The notes beneath the pieces are model-generated. The model ran no database searches. It worked only from the letters and a program-made list of their open reading frames with translations, and was not told the origin of the DNA. Below are positions 26,430 through 35,280 of a stretch of 55,470 bases of DNA, one piece after another; within the stretch, counting starts at the first letter, position 1; the number at the start of each line of letters is the position of its first letter. The position numbers and the translations under genes are program-made. Source of the stretch: Bacillus sp. SD088 (lineage in GTDB: Bacteria; Bacillota; Bacilli; Bacillales; Bacillaceae_C); NCBI RefSeq assembly GCF_017355205.1, contig NZ_JADIJK010000033.1:1-55470 (forward strand), written 5' to 3'.

Positions 26430-26672
26430 ATGACCACAAAAGCAACGAAATGGGGAAATAGTGTTGGTGTTCGTATTCCGCATAGAATAGCCCAAAAATA
26501 CGATGTTCATGATGGAACGGAAATCCAAATAGAAGCTGACGGAGAAAATGGAATTATTTTAAAGCCAATCGTGGAGAAAGACCCAACACTTGAGGAATTG
26601 TTAGATAGAATCACTGACGAAAACAGGCATGAAGAATATTTCAAGCGACCAATGGGAAGGGAATTGTTGTAA
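26430..26672 (+). CDS. mazE: MazE/PemI-type antitoxin
   Basis: 80 aa from ATG 26430. An in-frame ATG at 26397 also has a ribosome site (AAGGTG), giving 91 aa. TTKATKWGNSVGVRIPHRIA is the swapped-hairpin AbrB/MazE DNA-binding fold; the acidic C-terminus (EELLDRITDENRHEEYF) is the toxin-binding tail. It neutralises MazF and represses the operon. Its stop overlaps the toxin start (TAATG). Confidence 0.92.
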   Translation: MTTKATKWGNSVGVRIPHRIAQKYDVHDGTEIQIEADGENGIILKPIVEKDPTLEELLDRITDENRHEEYFKRPMGRELL

Positions 26673-27007
26673 TGGTATCATTGAAAAAGGGTGATATTGT
26701 GTTTATGCAATTTGATCCACAATCAGGTCATGAACAAGCAGGATATCGCCCTGCAATCGTATTATCAAAAGAAATATTTAATAGCCGTACTCATTTTGCT
26801 GTTGTTTGTCCGATCACCAGACAAAAGAAGGGGTATCCTTTTGAAGTTGAATTGCCAGAAGGGTTGGAAGTTGAAGGTGTTATTTTAACTGACCAACCGA
26901 AGAGCATGGATTGTCATTCCCGAAATGTCAGAGTAGTTGGACAGGCACCAGAAAGCACTGTTCATACGTGTATCAAACGAATCCATACTTTTTTATCTTT
27001 AGATTAG
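26672..27007 (+). CDS. mazF: MazF/PemK-type mRNA interferase toxin
   Basis: 111 aa. GDIVFMQFDPQSGHEQAGYR contains the conserved Gly-His-Glu-Gln-x-Gly-x-Arg-Pro substrate loop with the catalytic Arg, and LTDQPKSMD is the second active-site motif. Cleaves single-stranded RNA at short sequences. Coupled to mazE by a 1-bp overlap. It resembles ChpB/PemK more than the short chromosomal B. subtilis NdoA. Confidence 0.93.
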   Translation: MVSLKKGDIVFMQFDPQSGHEQAGYRPAIVLSKEIFNSRTHFAVVCPITRQKKGYPFEVELPEGLEVEGVILTDQPKSMDCHSRNVRVVGQAPESTVHTCIKRIHTFLSLD

Positions 27008-27123
27008 AACTACAGTTTGAATTACACTTATCTTTCTAAATAATAGATAAACATACTACATAAAGCAGCCGATTAATCTAAGGTGAAAAAAGAACTCGAA
27101 AGACCGAGATCAAAAGTCGGATA

Positions 27124-27519
27124 TTTCAAGACGATACGGCTGTTGTTGTCGCCTTCAATTCTTCCCCTGCCCTCATATTCATTTTTCTGTATAGCCTCCA
27201 CCAAACTGAATCATTAGTATGGTAGTGCCTTCATAGTCGTTATATATATATATTCTAATGTTGATCCGCTCATGCTTGAAGACGAATCCGTTAAATGTCT
27301 TCGTTTATATAGCCGGGCTTATTATCCTCTTACAATCCATAATTAAAGACAAGCTTCATTTTGGATGCTTCTAAAACTGCTTATGCCATGTTCTCGACCG
27401 TTTTCGCTTTTTATATAGGGAGGAATCGAAAAAAGGATATCTTGAATACCAATGCTGTTGCCCGATTGTTGTGCAGTAACAGTCATTATATATACCCCTG
27501 TGTGTTTATTTGTCTCCAT
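27124..27519 (-). pseudogene. Decayed second mazE copy
   Basis: On the minus strand from ATG 27519 the reading METNKHTGVYIMTVTAQQSG, then NSIGI, mirrors the intact antitoxin's METNSHKGDLKMTTKATKWG, then NSVGV, including the double start. It then goes out of register and stops at 27343. Further on, at 27156-27124, another frame gives EGDNNSRIVLK, matching EADGENGIILK of MazE. The middle has been replaced or scrambled and no mazF follows. A MazE-type palindrome survives upstream. Confidence 0.7.
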
Positions 27520-27538
27520 CCCAACACCCCCTCAAATA

Positions 27539-27563
27539 GAATGTATACTCTAGTTATACATTC
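27539..27563. promoter_or_regulatory. Surviving operator of the decayed mazE copy
   Basis: Perfect inverted repeat GAATGTATA (27539-27547), 7-bp spacer, TATACATTC (27555-27563), about 20 bases upstream of the decayed ATG. Confidence 0.7.
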
Positions 27564-27721
27564 TCAAATGAAATGATACATATTTTTCGAATAAAATTCG
27601 TTCACTACATATTCAGGAACCTTATCTTCCTTACCACAATCCAAACATCCATCAAAATGCCACCAAATCAACGTTGTCACTTCAAATGTGCTTAGTGAAT
27701 TATTCCCTTTATTTAGATGTC

Positions 27722-28519
27722 TCACTCAAGCATTGATTTGCTTTCTTTATATGCAATCTTTTCATTTCCACAATAATGCATAATAGCTTGATGGACAAAT
27801 TCATTCAACCTATGGTCTCCAAATTGATTTATATATTCTTTAAAGCCTGCATCGTCCTTATAGGTATAAGCAATACATTGCAGAATTTCTGTATCACAAA
27901 CCATAAATGGTTCTAAGTAACTTTTCCATTCACTGACAAGCTTTTGTACCTCTTCGGTAGCAGGTGTTTCCTTTGAAAGCTTGGCAAACTGCTTAAATAC
28001 ATGCTGCATATTTTGATCAAACGTTTCAAATATAGCACGTCTTTTCTCTTCAGGGATTTGTTCGATATTCCCTTCAAATTCTTTATATTTTCCTGTATCT
28101 CCGTACACATATTTGGCTTCCATTAGATACTGTTCTTTTACTGGTAAGACATTGCCTTCATGAAAAATATCTAGATTATTAATATCTTTTCCTGCAATAA
28201 AGTCGTTTAAATTGGTTAATATTCGTTCGAGTTTTTGCTTTTTTATTTGCATCGCTTCATAATGTCCAGCTAAAACAGCCCTTTGTTCTTGTTTTGGCAT
28301 CTGGATAATGGCTGCTATTTCTTTTAAGGGCAAGTCTAATTCTTTTAACAACAAAATCGTCCGCAACTTTTTTAAATCCTCTTGATTATATAGCCGATAG
28401 CCTTTATTTGAATAACTCTCCGGCTTTAATAAATTGATTTCATCATAATAATGGAGTGTTCTTTTCGTTACTCCCGTTATGACAATCATATCTTTAACAG
28501 TGTAATACTGTTTCTTCAT
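27722..28519 (-). CDS. MerR-family regulator with TipAS-like ligand domain
   Basis: 265 aa. The MerR HTH is YTVKDMIVITGVTKRTLHYY (6-25), followed by the wing and a long coil. The C-terminal half (about 140-265) is the TipAS antibiotic-recognition fold that in TipAL binds thiopeptides. The gene start lies 26 bp inside the 3' end of the upstream DUF2268 gene, so the two are coupled. The operon promoter has MerR spacing, so the protein probably activates its own operon in response to a drug or peptide. Confidence 0.88.
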   Translation of the reverse strand: MKKQYYTVKDMIVITGVTKRTLHYYDEINLLKPESYSNKGYRLYNQEDLKKLRTILLLKELDLPLKEIAAIIQMPKQEQRAVLAGHYEAMQIKKQKLERILTNLNDFIAGKDINNLDIFHEGNVLPVKEQYLMEAKYVYGDTGKYKEFEGNIEQIPEEKRRAIFETFDQNMQHVFKQFAKLSKETPATEEVQKLVSEWKSYLEPFMVCDTEILQCIAYTYKDDAGFKEYINQFGDHRLNEFVHQAIMHYCGNEKIAYKESKSMLE

Positions 28520-29420
28520 TCCAATATTCTTCCACCTCGCTTAATATCTCCTCGGCCGGGAGTATCGTTGCTTCCACAATCGTTTTTCCTGTTTTTTGCA
28601 GATAATATTTCACTAAATGATACCCGCACGCATAACCAGCACTGTGTGGCACTCCTGCAACTGGCAACCCCTGTAATCTAGCAACTTCATCTCCATAAAG
28701 ATATGGCATGATTTGCTGTAATCCAGTTACTTCTATATATTCTCTCAATATTGGTTTAATAATATGATTCAGTGTGTTTGCATCTGTTTTGCTGACCCAA
28801 GGCCCAATTAGATCTTCGCCATACAAAGCAGTCGCAAAGTTTTCTGCCAAGCCTTCACTGACAATCAATTCCCCAAGGTTAATTTTCTCATTCCATTCAA
28901 TAAATTGGTAACGTACATTATGGTTACACTCATGAGCTAAAGCAGGTTTTAATCGCTTTAGTGTGTACTCATTTGGAATTAAACTGCAAAAAATATAGCC
29001 GGGAATCCCTCCTTCTCCGCTGTAGCCTTCACTCAGCTGCAGAATTTCACTATCAGGATTTCCTAATAAAATTGTAATTAAATAATCCGATACAGGCAAG
29101 TGAATGCCATGTTGTGTAAATTGGTTTAAGCAATGTTCCATTGTCTGCTTTAACTCATCCCATAATGTATCAGAGGAAATTAGTTTTAAATCTGGTTCTA
29201 TTTCAGGCGTTATCATTTCCGGCGATAGATGAGCCATATTATTTATCGTCATCACATCAAATCCACTTTCTTCTTTCGCTCGAAATGGAATCTGCTGTAT
29301 TTCCCACTTTCTCATGTATGGCGCCAGCATCTCCTGACGATACAATTCCTTTTTTTCCTCTTGTGGACAAGCAATAACCTTTTTATAAATCTTATCAGAC
29401 CGTAATAGATTGATATTCAT
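28494..29420 (-). CDS. DUF2268 putative zinc-dependent protease
   Basis: 308 aa. LAHECNHNVRYQF holds the HExxH zinc site, and GLAENFATALYGE, about 25 residues on, provides the third ligand Glu, as in gluzincins. DUF2268 proteins are cytoplasmic and without known substrate. First gene of the operon with the TipAS-type MerR. Ribosome site AAGGGTG. The pairing suggests a protease induced by the ligand that the MerR protein senses (inference). Confidence 0.85.
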   Translation of the reverse strand: MNINLLRSDKIYKKVIACPQEEKKELYRQEMLAPYMRKWEIQQIPFRAKEESGFDVMTINNMAHLSPEMITPEIEPDLKLISSDTLWDELKQTMEHCLNQFTQHGIHLPVSDYLITILLGNPDSEILQLSEGYSGEGGIPGYIFCSLIPNEYTLKRLKPALAHECNHNVRYQFIEWNEKINLGELIVSEGLAENFATALYGEDLIGPWVSKTDANTLNHIIKPILREYIEVTGLQQIMPYLYGDEVARLQGLPVAGVPHSAGYACGYHLVKYYLQKTGKTIVEATILPAEEILSEVEEYWNEETVLHC

Positions 29421-29448
29421 TTTATCACCCTTTTCATTTCTTATTTTT

Positions 29449-29479
29449 AACTTACAGTATCACGTAACGTGACGGTCAA
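29449..29479 (-). promoter_or_regulatory. MerR-type promoter of the DUF2268-merR operon
   Basis: TTGACC (29479-29474) and TAAGTT (29454-29449) with a 19-bp spacer holding the palindrome TCACGTTACGTGA (29460-29472). Confidence 0.75.
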
Positions 29480-29586
29480 GTAAAAAATGAAACAAAATCA
29501 GATAAAGCGAGACTTATCGGGGCGTTACGGCTGGTTGCACCGGGATAAAATGATGCCTTTTATAGAAAGGTTCCTAAGCAACAAAA

Positions 29587-29614
29587 ATAGCGTACCAATT
29601 TACTAGTACGCTAT
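29587..29614 (-). terminator. Terminator after the lipoprotein gene
   Basis: ATAGCGTAC (29587-29595) pairs with GTACGCTAT (29606-29614), followed on the minus strand by TTTTT. Confidence 0.75.
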
Positions 29615-29637
29615 CTCTCCATTTATTTTTATAGAAG

Positions 29638-30276
29638 TTATTTTCTAGCTTCTTCATCCTCTATCATCCACAGAAAATCATTGTGTGTGCCGTTGGTTAC
29701 AACACCCGGATTTGGTCTGAAATAATATTCATCAGAAGTTTTTACATCAGCAATAAATTGTGCTTGTTTTTCTTCACCTGGAGCTATTTCTCCCTCAAAG
29801 ACCTGGATACTTTCAAAGTGTTCCGCATTATTTGAGGTATTTGAACCTTCCAGTGAAGTTGTGATTCCTAGATTATACATTAAGTCCTCTGCAACTAATG
29901 TATCATCACTTGTATTTTTAAAAGTAAGGTCTAGGACGATTAATTCATCTAATAAACTAGCTTCGCCATCTAATTCTGAACCAACTATTTCCGCTGAATC
30001 AACTGTAAGTTCATAAGTTCCAATGGATGTTTGTACTACAGCAGTATCTCCTATTTTTAAGTCCGTTTGGTCTGCTTCTGTCACTTCAGAATTATCACTG
30101 TTTGAATCTGAAGAACTATCACTATTTACTTCTTCTTCGTCTGATTTATTATCTTCTTCTGCATTATTTTCAATATCTTGTTCTTCTCCATCAGTTTTGT
30201 TTCCATCATCACTACAGGCAATTAAAAGCGTACCTGTAAATAGTAGAATAATCATTGTTAATAGGATCTGTTTCAT
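29638..30276 (-). CDS. DUF4352-type surface lipoprotein
   Basis: 212 aa from ATG 30276; upstream in-frame ATGs at 30297 and 30321 are possible. The signal peptide MKQILLTMIILLFTGTLLIA is followed by Cys, the lipobox of signal peptidase II. A long acidic Asp/Glu/Ser/Asn linker follows, then a beta-sandwich domain (TSIGTYELTVDSAEI ... VLDLTFKNTS) of the DUF4352 immunoglobulin-like type. Anchored outside the membrane; function unknown. It lies downstream of a CPBP membrane protein on the same strand. Confidence 0.85.
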   Translation of the reverse strand: MKQILLTMIILLFTGTLLIACSDDGNKTDGEEQDIENNAEEDNKSDEEEVNSDSSSDSNSDNSEVTEADQTDLKIGDTAVVQTSIGTYELTVDSAEIVGSELDGEASLLDELIVLDLTFKNTSDDTLVAEDLMYNLGITTSLEGSNTSNNAEHFESIQVFEGEIAPGEEKQAQFIADVKTSDEYYFRPNPGVVTNGTHNDFLWMIEDEEARK

Positions 30277-30354
30277 CTTCGGATCTCTCACTTTCATTTT
30301 AATAAGCATTCTACTATTCACTTTACAATTTTTCTTTGTTGCTTTCCAGAAAAA

Positions 30355-31176
30355 CTAAGCTTTAATTGGGAGAGTATCAATTTTTGAGTTGGAAATCCTT
30401 TTGTTCATTACAAACAAATATATACCTAGAATTACATTGACAGCTAAGACGATACCACTGCCTTCAATCCCATAGTCGCCACCTGATATTAACGGATTTC
30501 CTTGAAACGTGGTCTTTAAAAGACTTGGATAATCGCTTGCCAAGGAAACCCCGCCAAGGATAATCGCTCCAATTGTATTCCAAATAAAATGAGCAATGAT
30601 TGGCGCTATGATTGTACCTGTGTATTCTAGCAATAAGGTTATAAATATACTCATTGAAACCACATTAAGCACTGGAATAATTCCTGCTTCAAATGCACCG
30701 CCGTGCATTGCAGTGAATAAAATTGTAGTTAACACAGTTGCCGCTATCATATTGTATTTTTGCTTCATTAACTGATATAGATAGCCCCTCACTAACAATT
30801 CTTGCATTGCAACGTTCAACAGTGATGCCAGTATCCAAATCCATATAGAAGCAATATTATTTTGGCCCTGTATATCCATTGTTTTTGTAAGAAAAAGGAC
30901 AGCTACTACGCTCCCCAACCATAAGGTCCCCATAGCAACGCCCGTTAGTGAATTTTTAAAGAAGCTTGAAGCTACTGGTATCTTAATTTTACCTTTCTCT
31001 ATTACTAAAACAAAAACAACAGAAAGTAAAATTACTACAGCGAGTGGTGTGAATTCCCACCATAATCGTAGATATGCCTGGTTATTTGTTTTGATTTCAG
31101 GCGTAAAAGAGATTAAAATTGCCCACCCCATAAAAAAGATAACTACTTTTAAAACTGTACTTATCAACTTTTTCAT
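30355..31176 (-). CDS. CPBP-family intramembrane protein with altered first motif
   Basis: 273 aa, about eight membrane segments. Motif 2 (FTAMHGG) and motif 3 (HFIWN) of the CPBP/Rce1-like glutamic proteases are intact, but motif 1 reads QELLVRG where the family has EExxxR. The first Glu, thought to be catalytic, is Gln. It may be a non-proteolytic member. Relatives serve in bacteriocin immunity or processing of membrane peptides. Ribosome site GGGAGC. Upstream of the lipoprotein gene by about 80 bp. Confidence 0.85.
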   Translation of the reverse strand: MKKLISTVLKVVIFFMGWAILISFTPEIKTNNQAYLRLWWEFTPLAVVILLSVVFVLVIEKGKIKIPVASSFFKNSLTGVAMGTLWLGSVVAVLFLTKTMDIQGQNNIASIWIWILASLLNVAMQELLVRGYLYQLMKQKYNMIAATVLTTILFTAMHGGAFEAGIIPVLNVVSMSIFITLLLEYTGTIIAPIIAHFIWNTIGAIILGGVSLASDYPSLLKTTFQGNPLISGGDYGIEGSGIVLAVNVILGIYLFVMNKRISNSKIDTLPIKA

Positions 31177-31286
31177 TACTGCTCCCTCTCTAATAACAAT
31201 GCAATTTATTGAGTGTATTTCGCTTATAATCCGTCAGGACAAGATAAAGATTCATTATAACTTAAAATAAATCTTTTTAACTTTCT

Positions 31287-31859
31287 TCATAACTCATAGC
31301 TAAAACTATTTCTATACTGTTGAGGTGAATACTGTGTCTGTTTTTGAAAAGCATGATAAAAACTGGAGTAACTCTGAAATCCTACTTCATAACAAATGTC
31401 CATAATGGATAGATCCGTGTTTTTTAAAAGATGGATGGCTTGACTCACACGTATATTCTCTAAGTAGGAACGTGGTGTTCTTGATGTATGTTTTTTAAAA
31501 ATCCGTCCTAAGTGATATGGGCTTATGCCAATATTCTGCGCTATTTGTTTCAATGTAAGCTTTTCTGTGTAATGTCTTTGAATATATGCTTTTGTGTCAT
31601 TAATGATATCCATTATTGGATCGAACTTGATCATATCCGGTTGGCATCTTTTGCAGGGACGAAAACCTGCTATTTTTGCGTCTTCAGCTGTTTGAAAAAA
31701 GGTGATATTTTCTTTATTTGGACTTCTCGACTTACAAGATGGCCGGCAAAAAATACCTGTTGTTTTCACTGCGTAGAAAAATAGACCATCATATGAATCG
31801 TCACAGTTATTAGCGATTTTCATCATTTCGTTGAAAGAAAACTTTGTATGAGCAACCAT
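31287..31859 (-). CDS. adaA: AdaA-type methylphosphotriester-DNA methyltransferase and activator
   Basis: 190 aa from ATG 31859, chosen because AGGAG lies 9 bases before and because it puts the zinc cysteines at 38, 42, 69 and 72, exactly as in E. coli Ada. Cys38 (FCRPSC) accepts the methyl group from phosphotriesters. Two AraC-type HTH segments follow (LTLKQIAQNIGISPYHLGRI and SIMDICYEVGFQSYSSFYHA). Methylation turns such proteins into activators of alkylation repair genes. No adaB methyltransferase follows; the gene is instead coupled to an amino-acid permease. Confidence 0.92.
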   Translation of the reverse strand: MVAHTKFSFNEMMKIANNCDDSYDGLFFYAVKTTGIFCRPSCKSRSPNKENITFFQTAEDAKIAGFRPCKRCQPDMIKFDPIMDIINDTKAYIQRHYTEKLTLKQIAQNIGISPYHLGRIFKKHTSRTPRSYLENIRVSQAIHLLKNTDLSIMDICYEVGFQSYSSFYHAFQKQTQYSPQQYRNSFSYEL

Positions 31860-31864
31860 CCCGT

Positions 31865-33121
31865 TCATCTCCTGTCTCGGCTTTTCTTATAAAAAAACAT
31901 ATAAGCAATATATAGAAAAATAACGATCAATGGAACAATGATATATGAGCGAAAAAACGGAAGAACAAGTATGCATAAAACCAAGGCAGCTAATGAACAC
32001 CACCAAGGTAATGTTCCTTTTTTAAACAGTTTAACACCTGCCGCCATCGAAAGAATATAAACAAGTATTCCCAGGGATGTTGGAATAAATAAAATATCGT
32101 TAAAAGTAAGAGAAAGAGTATTTGTAATAAAAACCCCTGTTCCAGCAAATATAACAACAAACAAAACCATGCGTCTTGATATGTGGATTTTTGGGTGTAG
32201 CTTAGAAAAACAAGCAGGAAACGCCCCATCTCTGCTTAGCGAATAGCCAAGCTGGGTAAGGCTTGCGACAAATGCGTTTGCTGTTCCAGTACAAATGATA
32301 AAAGCAAGAATACCAGTAAGCAATTGTGCATTTAATCCAAGTGTATCATTCATAATAATGGCAATTGGAGATAAATTACTCTCCTCATCACCGTATGTTC
32401 CAGTTCCAATGGTGATAAAGCTAAGTGCCAGAAAAAGCACACCGATAATGATGACACTAATAATAGTACTTCTTACAATATTTTGTTTAGGCTGCTTAAA
32501 ATTACTTGCAAGATTGCAAATCGCCTCCCAACCAAAAAATGCCCAGAAAATAACGGTTATAGCGGATCCGATGGAACTACTTCCACTAGGGAAAAATGGG
32601 ACGAATTGATTCCAGCTTATACTAGGAATAGCCAATACAATCGCAGTTACTAACAAAAGAAATAAACAACCACTTAATAATAACGCTATTTTGCCACTTA
32701 CTTGAATGCCAAAATAATTAGTGATCCCGGCAATTGCCAATATGAATAAGGCGGAAAATGATATTTGAATCTGAGAAAAACCAAGAGCATTCCCTAAATA
32801 ATAGGCTCCTGTTAAAGCAACGATGGTCTGTCCAACGGCTGCTGTAACAAAATAGAACCACCCGATAATATTCCCTAGATGTTTACCAAATGAATAACGT
32901 ACAAAAGTGGCAGCTCCTCCAGCGTCTGGGTATTCTCTTGCTAAGCAAGCAAAGGAGTATGCGAGTGGAAAACTAATAATGATCACGATCAGCCAAGCTA
33001 CTATGGAAGCTGGCCCTGCTATGGAAGCCGTCACACCCGATAAAAAAAGCACACCTGATCCTAAAACCGTTGCAATATATAAAGCAATACCTTGAAAAAA
33101 TCCAATCGATTTATAAGACAT
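31865..33121 (-). CDS. APC-family amino-acid permease/exporter (YjeH-like)
   Basis: 418 aa, twelve membrane segments. GIALYIATVLGSGVLFLSGV in TM1 is the unwound substrate-binding helix of APC transporters, and the sequence resembles YjeH-type Met/branched-chain exporters. Its stop overlaps the start region of adaA (ATGA), so it is cotranscribed with it. Ribosome site GAGGTGA. The link to alkylation response is unusual and unexplained. Confidence 0.85.
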   Translation of the reverse strand: MSYKSIGFFQGIALYIATVLGSGVLFLSGVTASIAGPASIVAWLIVIIISFPLAYSFACLAREYPDAGGAATFVRYSFGKHLGNIIGWFYFVTAAVGQTIVALTGAYYLGNALGFSQIQISFSALFILAIAGITNYFGIQVSGKIALLLSGCLFLLLVTAIVLAIPSISWNQFVPFFPSGSSSIGSAITVIFWAFFGWEAICNLASNFKQPKQNIVRSTIISVIIIGVLFLALSFITIGTGTYGDEESNLSPIAIIMNDTLGLNAQLLTGILAFIICTGTANAFVASLTQLGYSLSRDGAFPACFSKLHPKIHISRRMVLFVVIFAGTGVFITNTLSLTFNDILFIPTSLGILVYILSMAAGVKLFKKGTLPWWCSLAALVLCILVLPFFRSYIIVPLIVIFLYIAYMFFYKKSRDRR

Positions 33122-33205
33122 GTAGTCACCTCATTTCTACATGCATTATACTAATGAAGGATTGCCATACACATTCGGATTTTTGCTTTTTAATTTTAAA
33201 AGATA

Positions 33206-33363
33206 AAGTGAAACTTCAATCAGTGGGGGTTTTCTTTCATCCCCCACTGATTGGTAGTTGAACAAATCGGGCTTTTACTGGCTGTTGATCCCCACTTACA
33301 ATTCTAGGTTTTCCACAAATTCTTGAAGTGGGGGTCTTACAGCCAGTTAATGCGGGATAAAAT
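33206..33363 (+). repeat. Interspersed repeat family B, copy 1
   Basis: Starts AAGTGAAACTTCAATCAGTG, has a strong hairpin ATCAGTGGGGG / CCCCCACTGAT at its left end, a second GTGGGGGT, and ends TTACAGCCAGTTAATGCGGG. The remaining stretch up to the methyltransferase holds a terminator, a family A copy and a GyrI-like relic. Confidence 0.75.
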
Positions 33364-33416
33364 AATGTATTACTTACTTTTTATTCTTTTTTACATTCCG
33401 CACAATACAAAAATAT

Positions 33417-33463
33417 GAACTGCCCCCAATTGTTAGACAACATCTAACAATTGCGGGCAGTTC
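33417..33463. terminator. Strong isolated hairpin
   Basis: GAACTGCCC (33417-33425) through CAATTGTTAGA, loop, TCTAACAATTG to GGGCAGTTC (33463): about 20 paired bases with one mismatch. No intact gene abuts it, so it probably outlived the gene it once served. Confidence 0.6.
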
Positions 33464-33631
33464 AAAGTGTAGTCAATCAATTAATAGTGTGAAATTGACT
33501 CTTCCTAACAACGCCTTCGTTTGTTGAAGCCCTATCATTACTAAGATTAACCTTGATATGTATAAGGTGTTTATTTAACATAATCCGAATATCCGAGTTT
33601 TCCTAAATGTGGTGGCCTATTACTGTATTGA

Positions 33632-33764
33632 GAGGCTGGAACAAAAGTGTTTTCACTCACAAAACCGAACTACTTGGTGATATACCTCGCTCCGGAAATA
33701 TACTTCGCTAAGGCAATTCATTATTCGTCTTTGAAGCTTAGCGTTTTAGTTATGTCCCAGCCTC
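33632..33764 (+). repeat. Interspersed repeat family A, copy 6
   Basis: Starts GAGGCTGGAACAAAA and ends TTATGTCCCAGCCTC. The core CTCGCTCCGGAAATATACTT is the same as in copy 1. The best preserved copy besides copy 1. Confidence 0.85.
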
Positions 33765-33844
33765 TTCAAAACCTCTTCATTTCTTAGTTATTCAATCCGG
33801 AATTTGTATTAGACAGAGCTACAAGGTCAGATTCCTCATAGCGA

Positions 33845-33922
33845 TTATGCCCTTTTATAGGATCCAACATTTCTAAAAAAGGCAATTTTCTTTGCAGCCA
33901 AATTCTCAATTTTGATTAACAT
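33845..33922 (-). pseudogene. N-terminal relic of a GyrI-like/effector-binding protein
   Basis: After a strong ribosome site (AAGGAGGGGG) ATG 33922 starts MLIKIENLAAKKIAFFRNVG, then SYKRA and TAA. The segment K-I-E-x-L-x-A-K-x-I-A-x-F-R-x-V-G-x-Y is the first strand pair of GyrI-like small-molecule binding domains. Only 25 codons remain. Confidence 0.6.
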
Positions 33923-34074
33923 GTTTACCCCCTCCTTGAACTTAGCGTAGAATGATTTAAAATAATTTTCCAGCCAAATTTTTAAATATTAGAAAACTTT
34001 TTTAAATGATGATATCATCACTTGTTTGCAGTCTATCTCTTAAAGAGAAGATCAAACTTTTAGCTGCATTACTA

Positions 34075-34992
34075 TTAACTTTTTACCGCATGGATGTAAT
34101 GAATTGTTTCGAATGCAGACAAATAATCTGTACGATCGCGAAAGAATTTTTCATTAATCGTAGAAGGAGATAAATGTTCAGCGGTGAGCAAACTTAAATC
34201 TCCTAACATTCTCTCTACTTCATCATAAGTAAAACATGATTTCATTGGTTCACCACTAGCTGAAGCCATTTGAACTATATTTTGAACTCGATTAGACAAC
34301 CCCTTTTCCTTAAAAAGGTTCTCATCAGCATAATCAAAAACGATAGAGCTTCCTGATGGCACTTCGGTAAATAATGTATTAATTAAGTTGGCTATTTCCT
34401 CTTTTGCTAAATAATAAGAAACACCTAAAAGACTAAATAAAGTTTTTTTGTCCGTCTTAAAACCTTCTTCCACAAGATTTTGAGCGGTAAAATTTTTGGT
34501 GAAATCACCTGAAACAAAATGAAGATTATCTGGAAGTTGATAATGAGCATTTGCTAATCTTTTCTTTTTGAATTCTTGTGTTGCAGGATGATCAACTTCA
34601 AATATTTCTAAGCCATCGTTTAATTCTGGATGGCGGAAGCAAAAGGTATCTAAGCCAGCGCCTAAAATGACATACTGGTTTACCCCTTGCGACATTTCTT
34701 GAAATAATACATTTTCACAATAGGCAGCACGCGCTAAAGGAGTTGGAGAAAGCTGGACTTGTGTGATCCATCTTAAGATTTCTTCTGGATGATTTTGAAA
34801 CTCGCTTGCAACTTGCTTATTAAAGAATTGAATTCCATTAACCATGTTCTCGCGAATAGCTAAAAACTCTTTTTGGGTAATGAAATCTTTTGCAATAAAA
34901 TCATCAAATATTTTAGGTGTGTCATTTTGACTGTGGTATGCTCGACCAAAAGCTGAGATTAAGGAAGTTAAGCTTGATTCATTTTCCTTCAT
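34075..34992 (-). CDS. Class I SAM methyltransferase, LCMT/TIGR00027 family
   Basis: 305 aa. QYVILGAGLDTFCFRHPE (SAM loop GAGLDT), FEVDHPATQEFKKKRL (acidic residue binding ribose) and the SGDFT segment are typical of the leucine-carboxyl-methyltransferase-like family. O-methylates a carboxylate or hydroxyl on an unknown substrate. Ribosome site AGGGAGGA, perfect sigma-A promoter at 35071-35099. Single gene. Confidence 0.87.
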   Translation of the reverse strand: MKENESSLTSLISAFGRAYHSQNDTPKIFDDFIAKDFITQKEFLAIRENMVNGIQFFNKQVASEFQNHPEEILRWITQVQLSPTPLARAAYCENVLFQEMSQGVNQYVILGAGLDTFCFRHPELNDGLEIFEVDHPATQEFKKKRLANAHYQLPDNLHFVSGDFTKNFTAQNLVEEGFKTDKKTLFSLLGVSYYLAKEEIANLINTLFTEVPSGSSIVFDYADENLFKEKGLSNRVQNIVQMASASGEPMKSCFTYDEVERMLGDLSLLTAEHLSPSTINEKFFRDRTDYLSAFETIHYIHAVKS

Positions 34993-35070
34993 AGAAAATC
35001 CTCCCTATAACAAAAATAAGATTCCCCTGGCCAGAGAACCTCATTATACACACAAATATTTTAATTGTAA

Positions 35071-35099
35071 ATTATAGCACAAATAAAAATTTTTGTCAA
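35071..35099 (-). promoter_or_regulatory. Consensus sigma-A promoter for the LCMT-like methyltransferase
   Basis: On the minus strand TTGACA (35099-35094), 17-bp AT-rich spacer, TATAAT (35076-35071): an exact match to consensus, about 80 bases before the start codon. Confidence 0.88.
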
Positions 35100-35280
35100 T
35101 TAAAACAACTTGTTTTAACAAGAATTACTCCTGTTCTATCGCTCCTAATTAGGAAGAAAATAGCAATCGATAAGAAATCTTTTTTTGCGTGCATGTTAAA
35201 ATAAAACTAGAATCAAACTACTGGTATGATTAGTTTACATTATCAATTAGAAAAAACTAATATAACGAGGAGATGTTTTA

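Noticed and set aside
27361-27576. 71-codon plus-strand ORF
   Set aside because: Lies antisense to the mazE relic and has no ribosome site.
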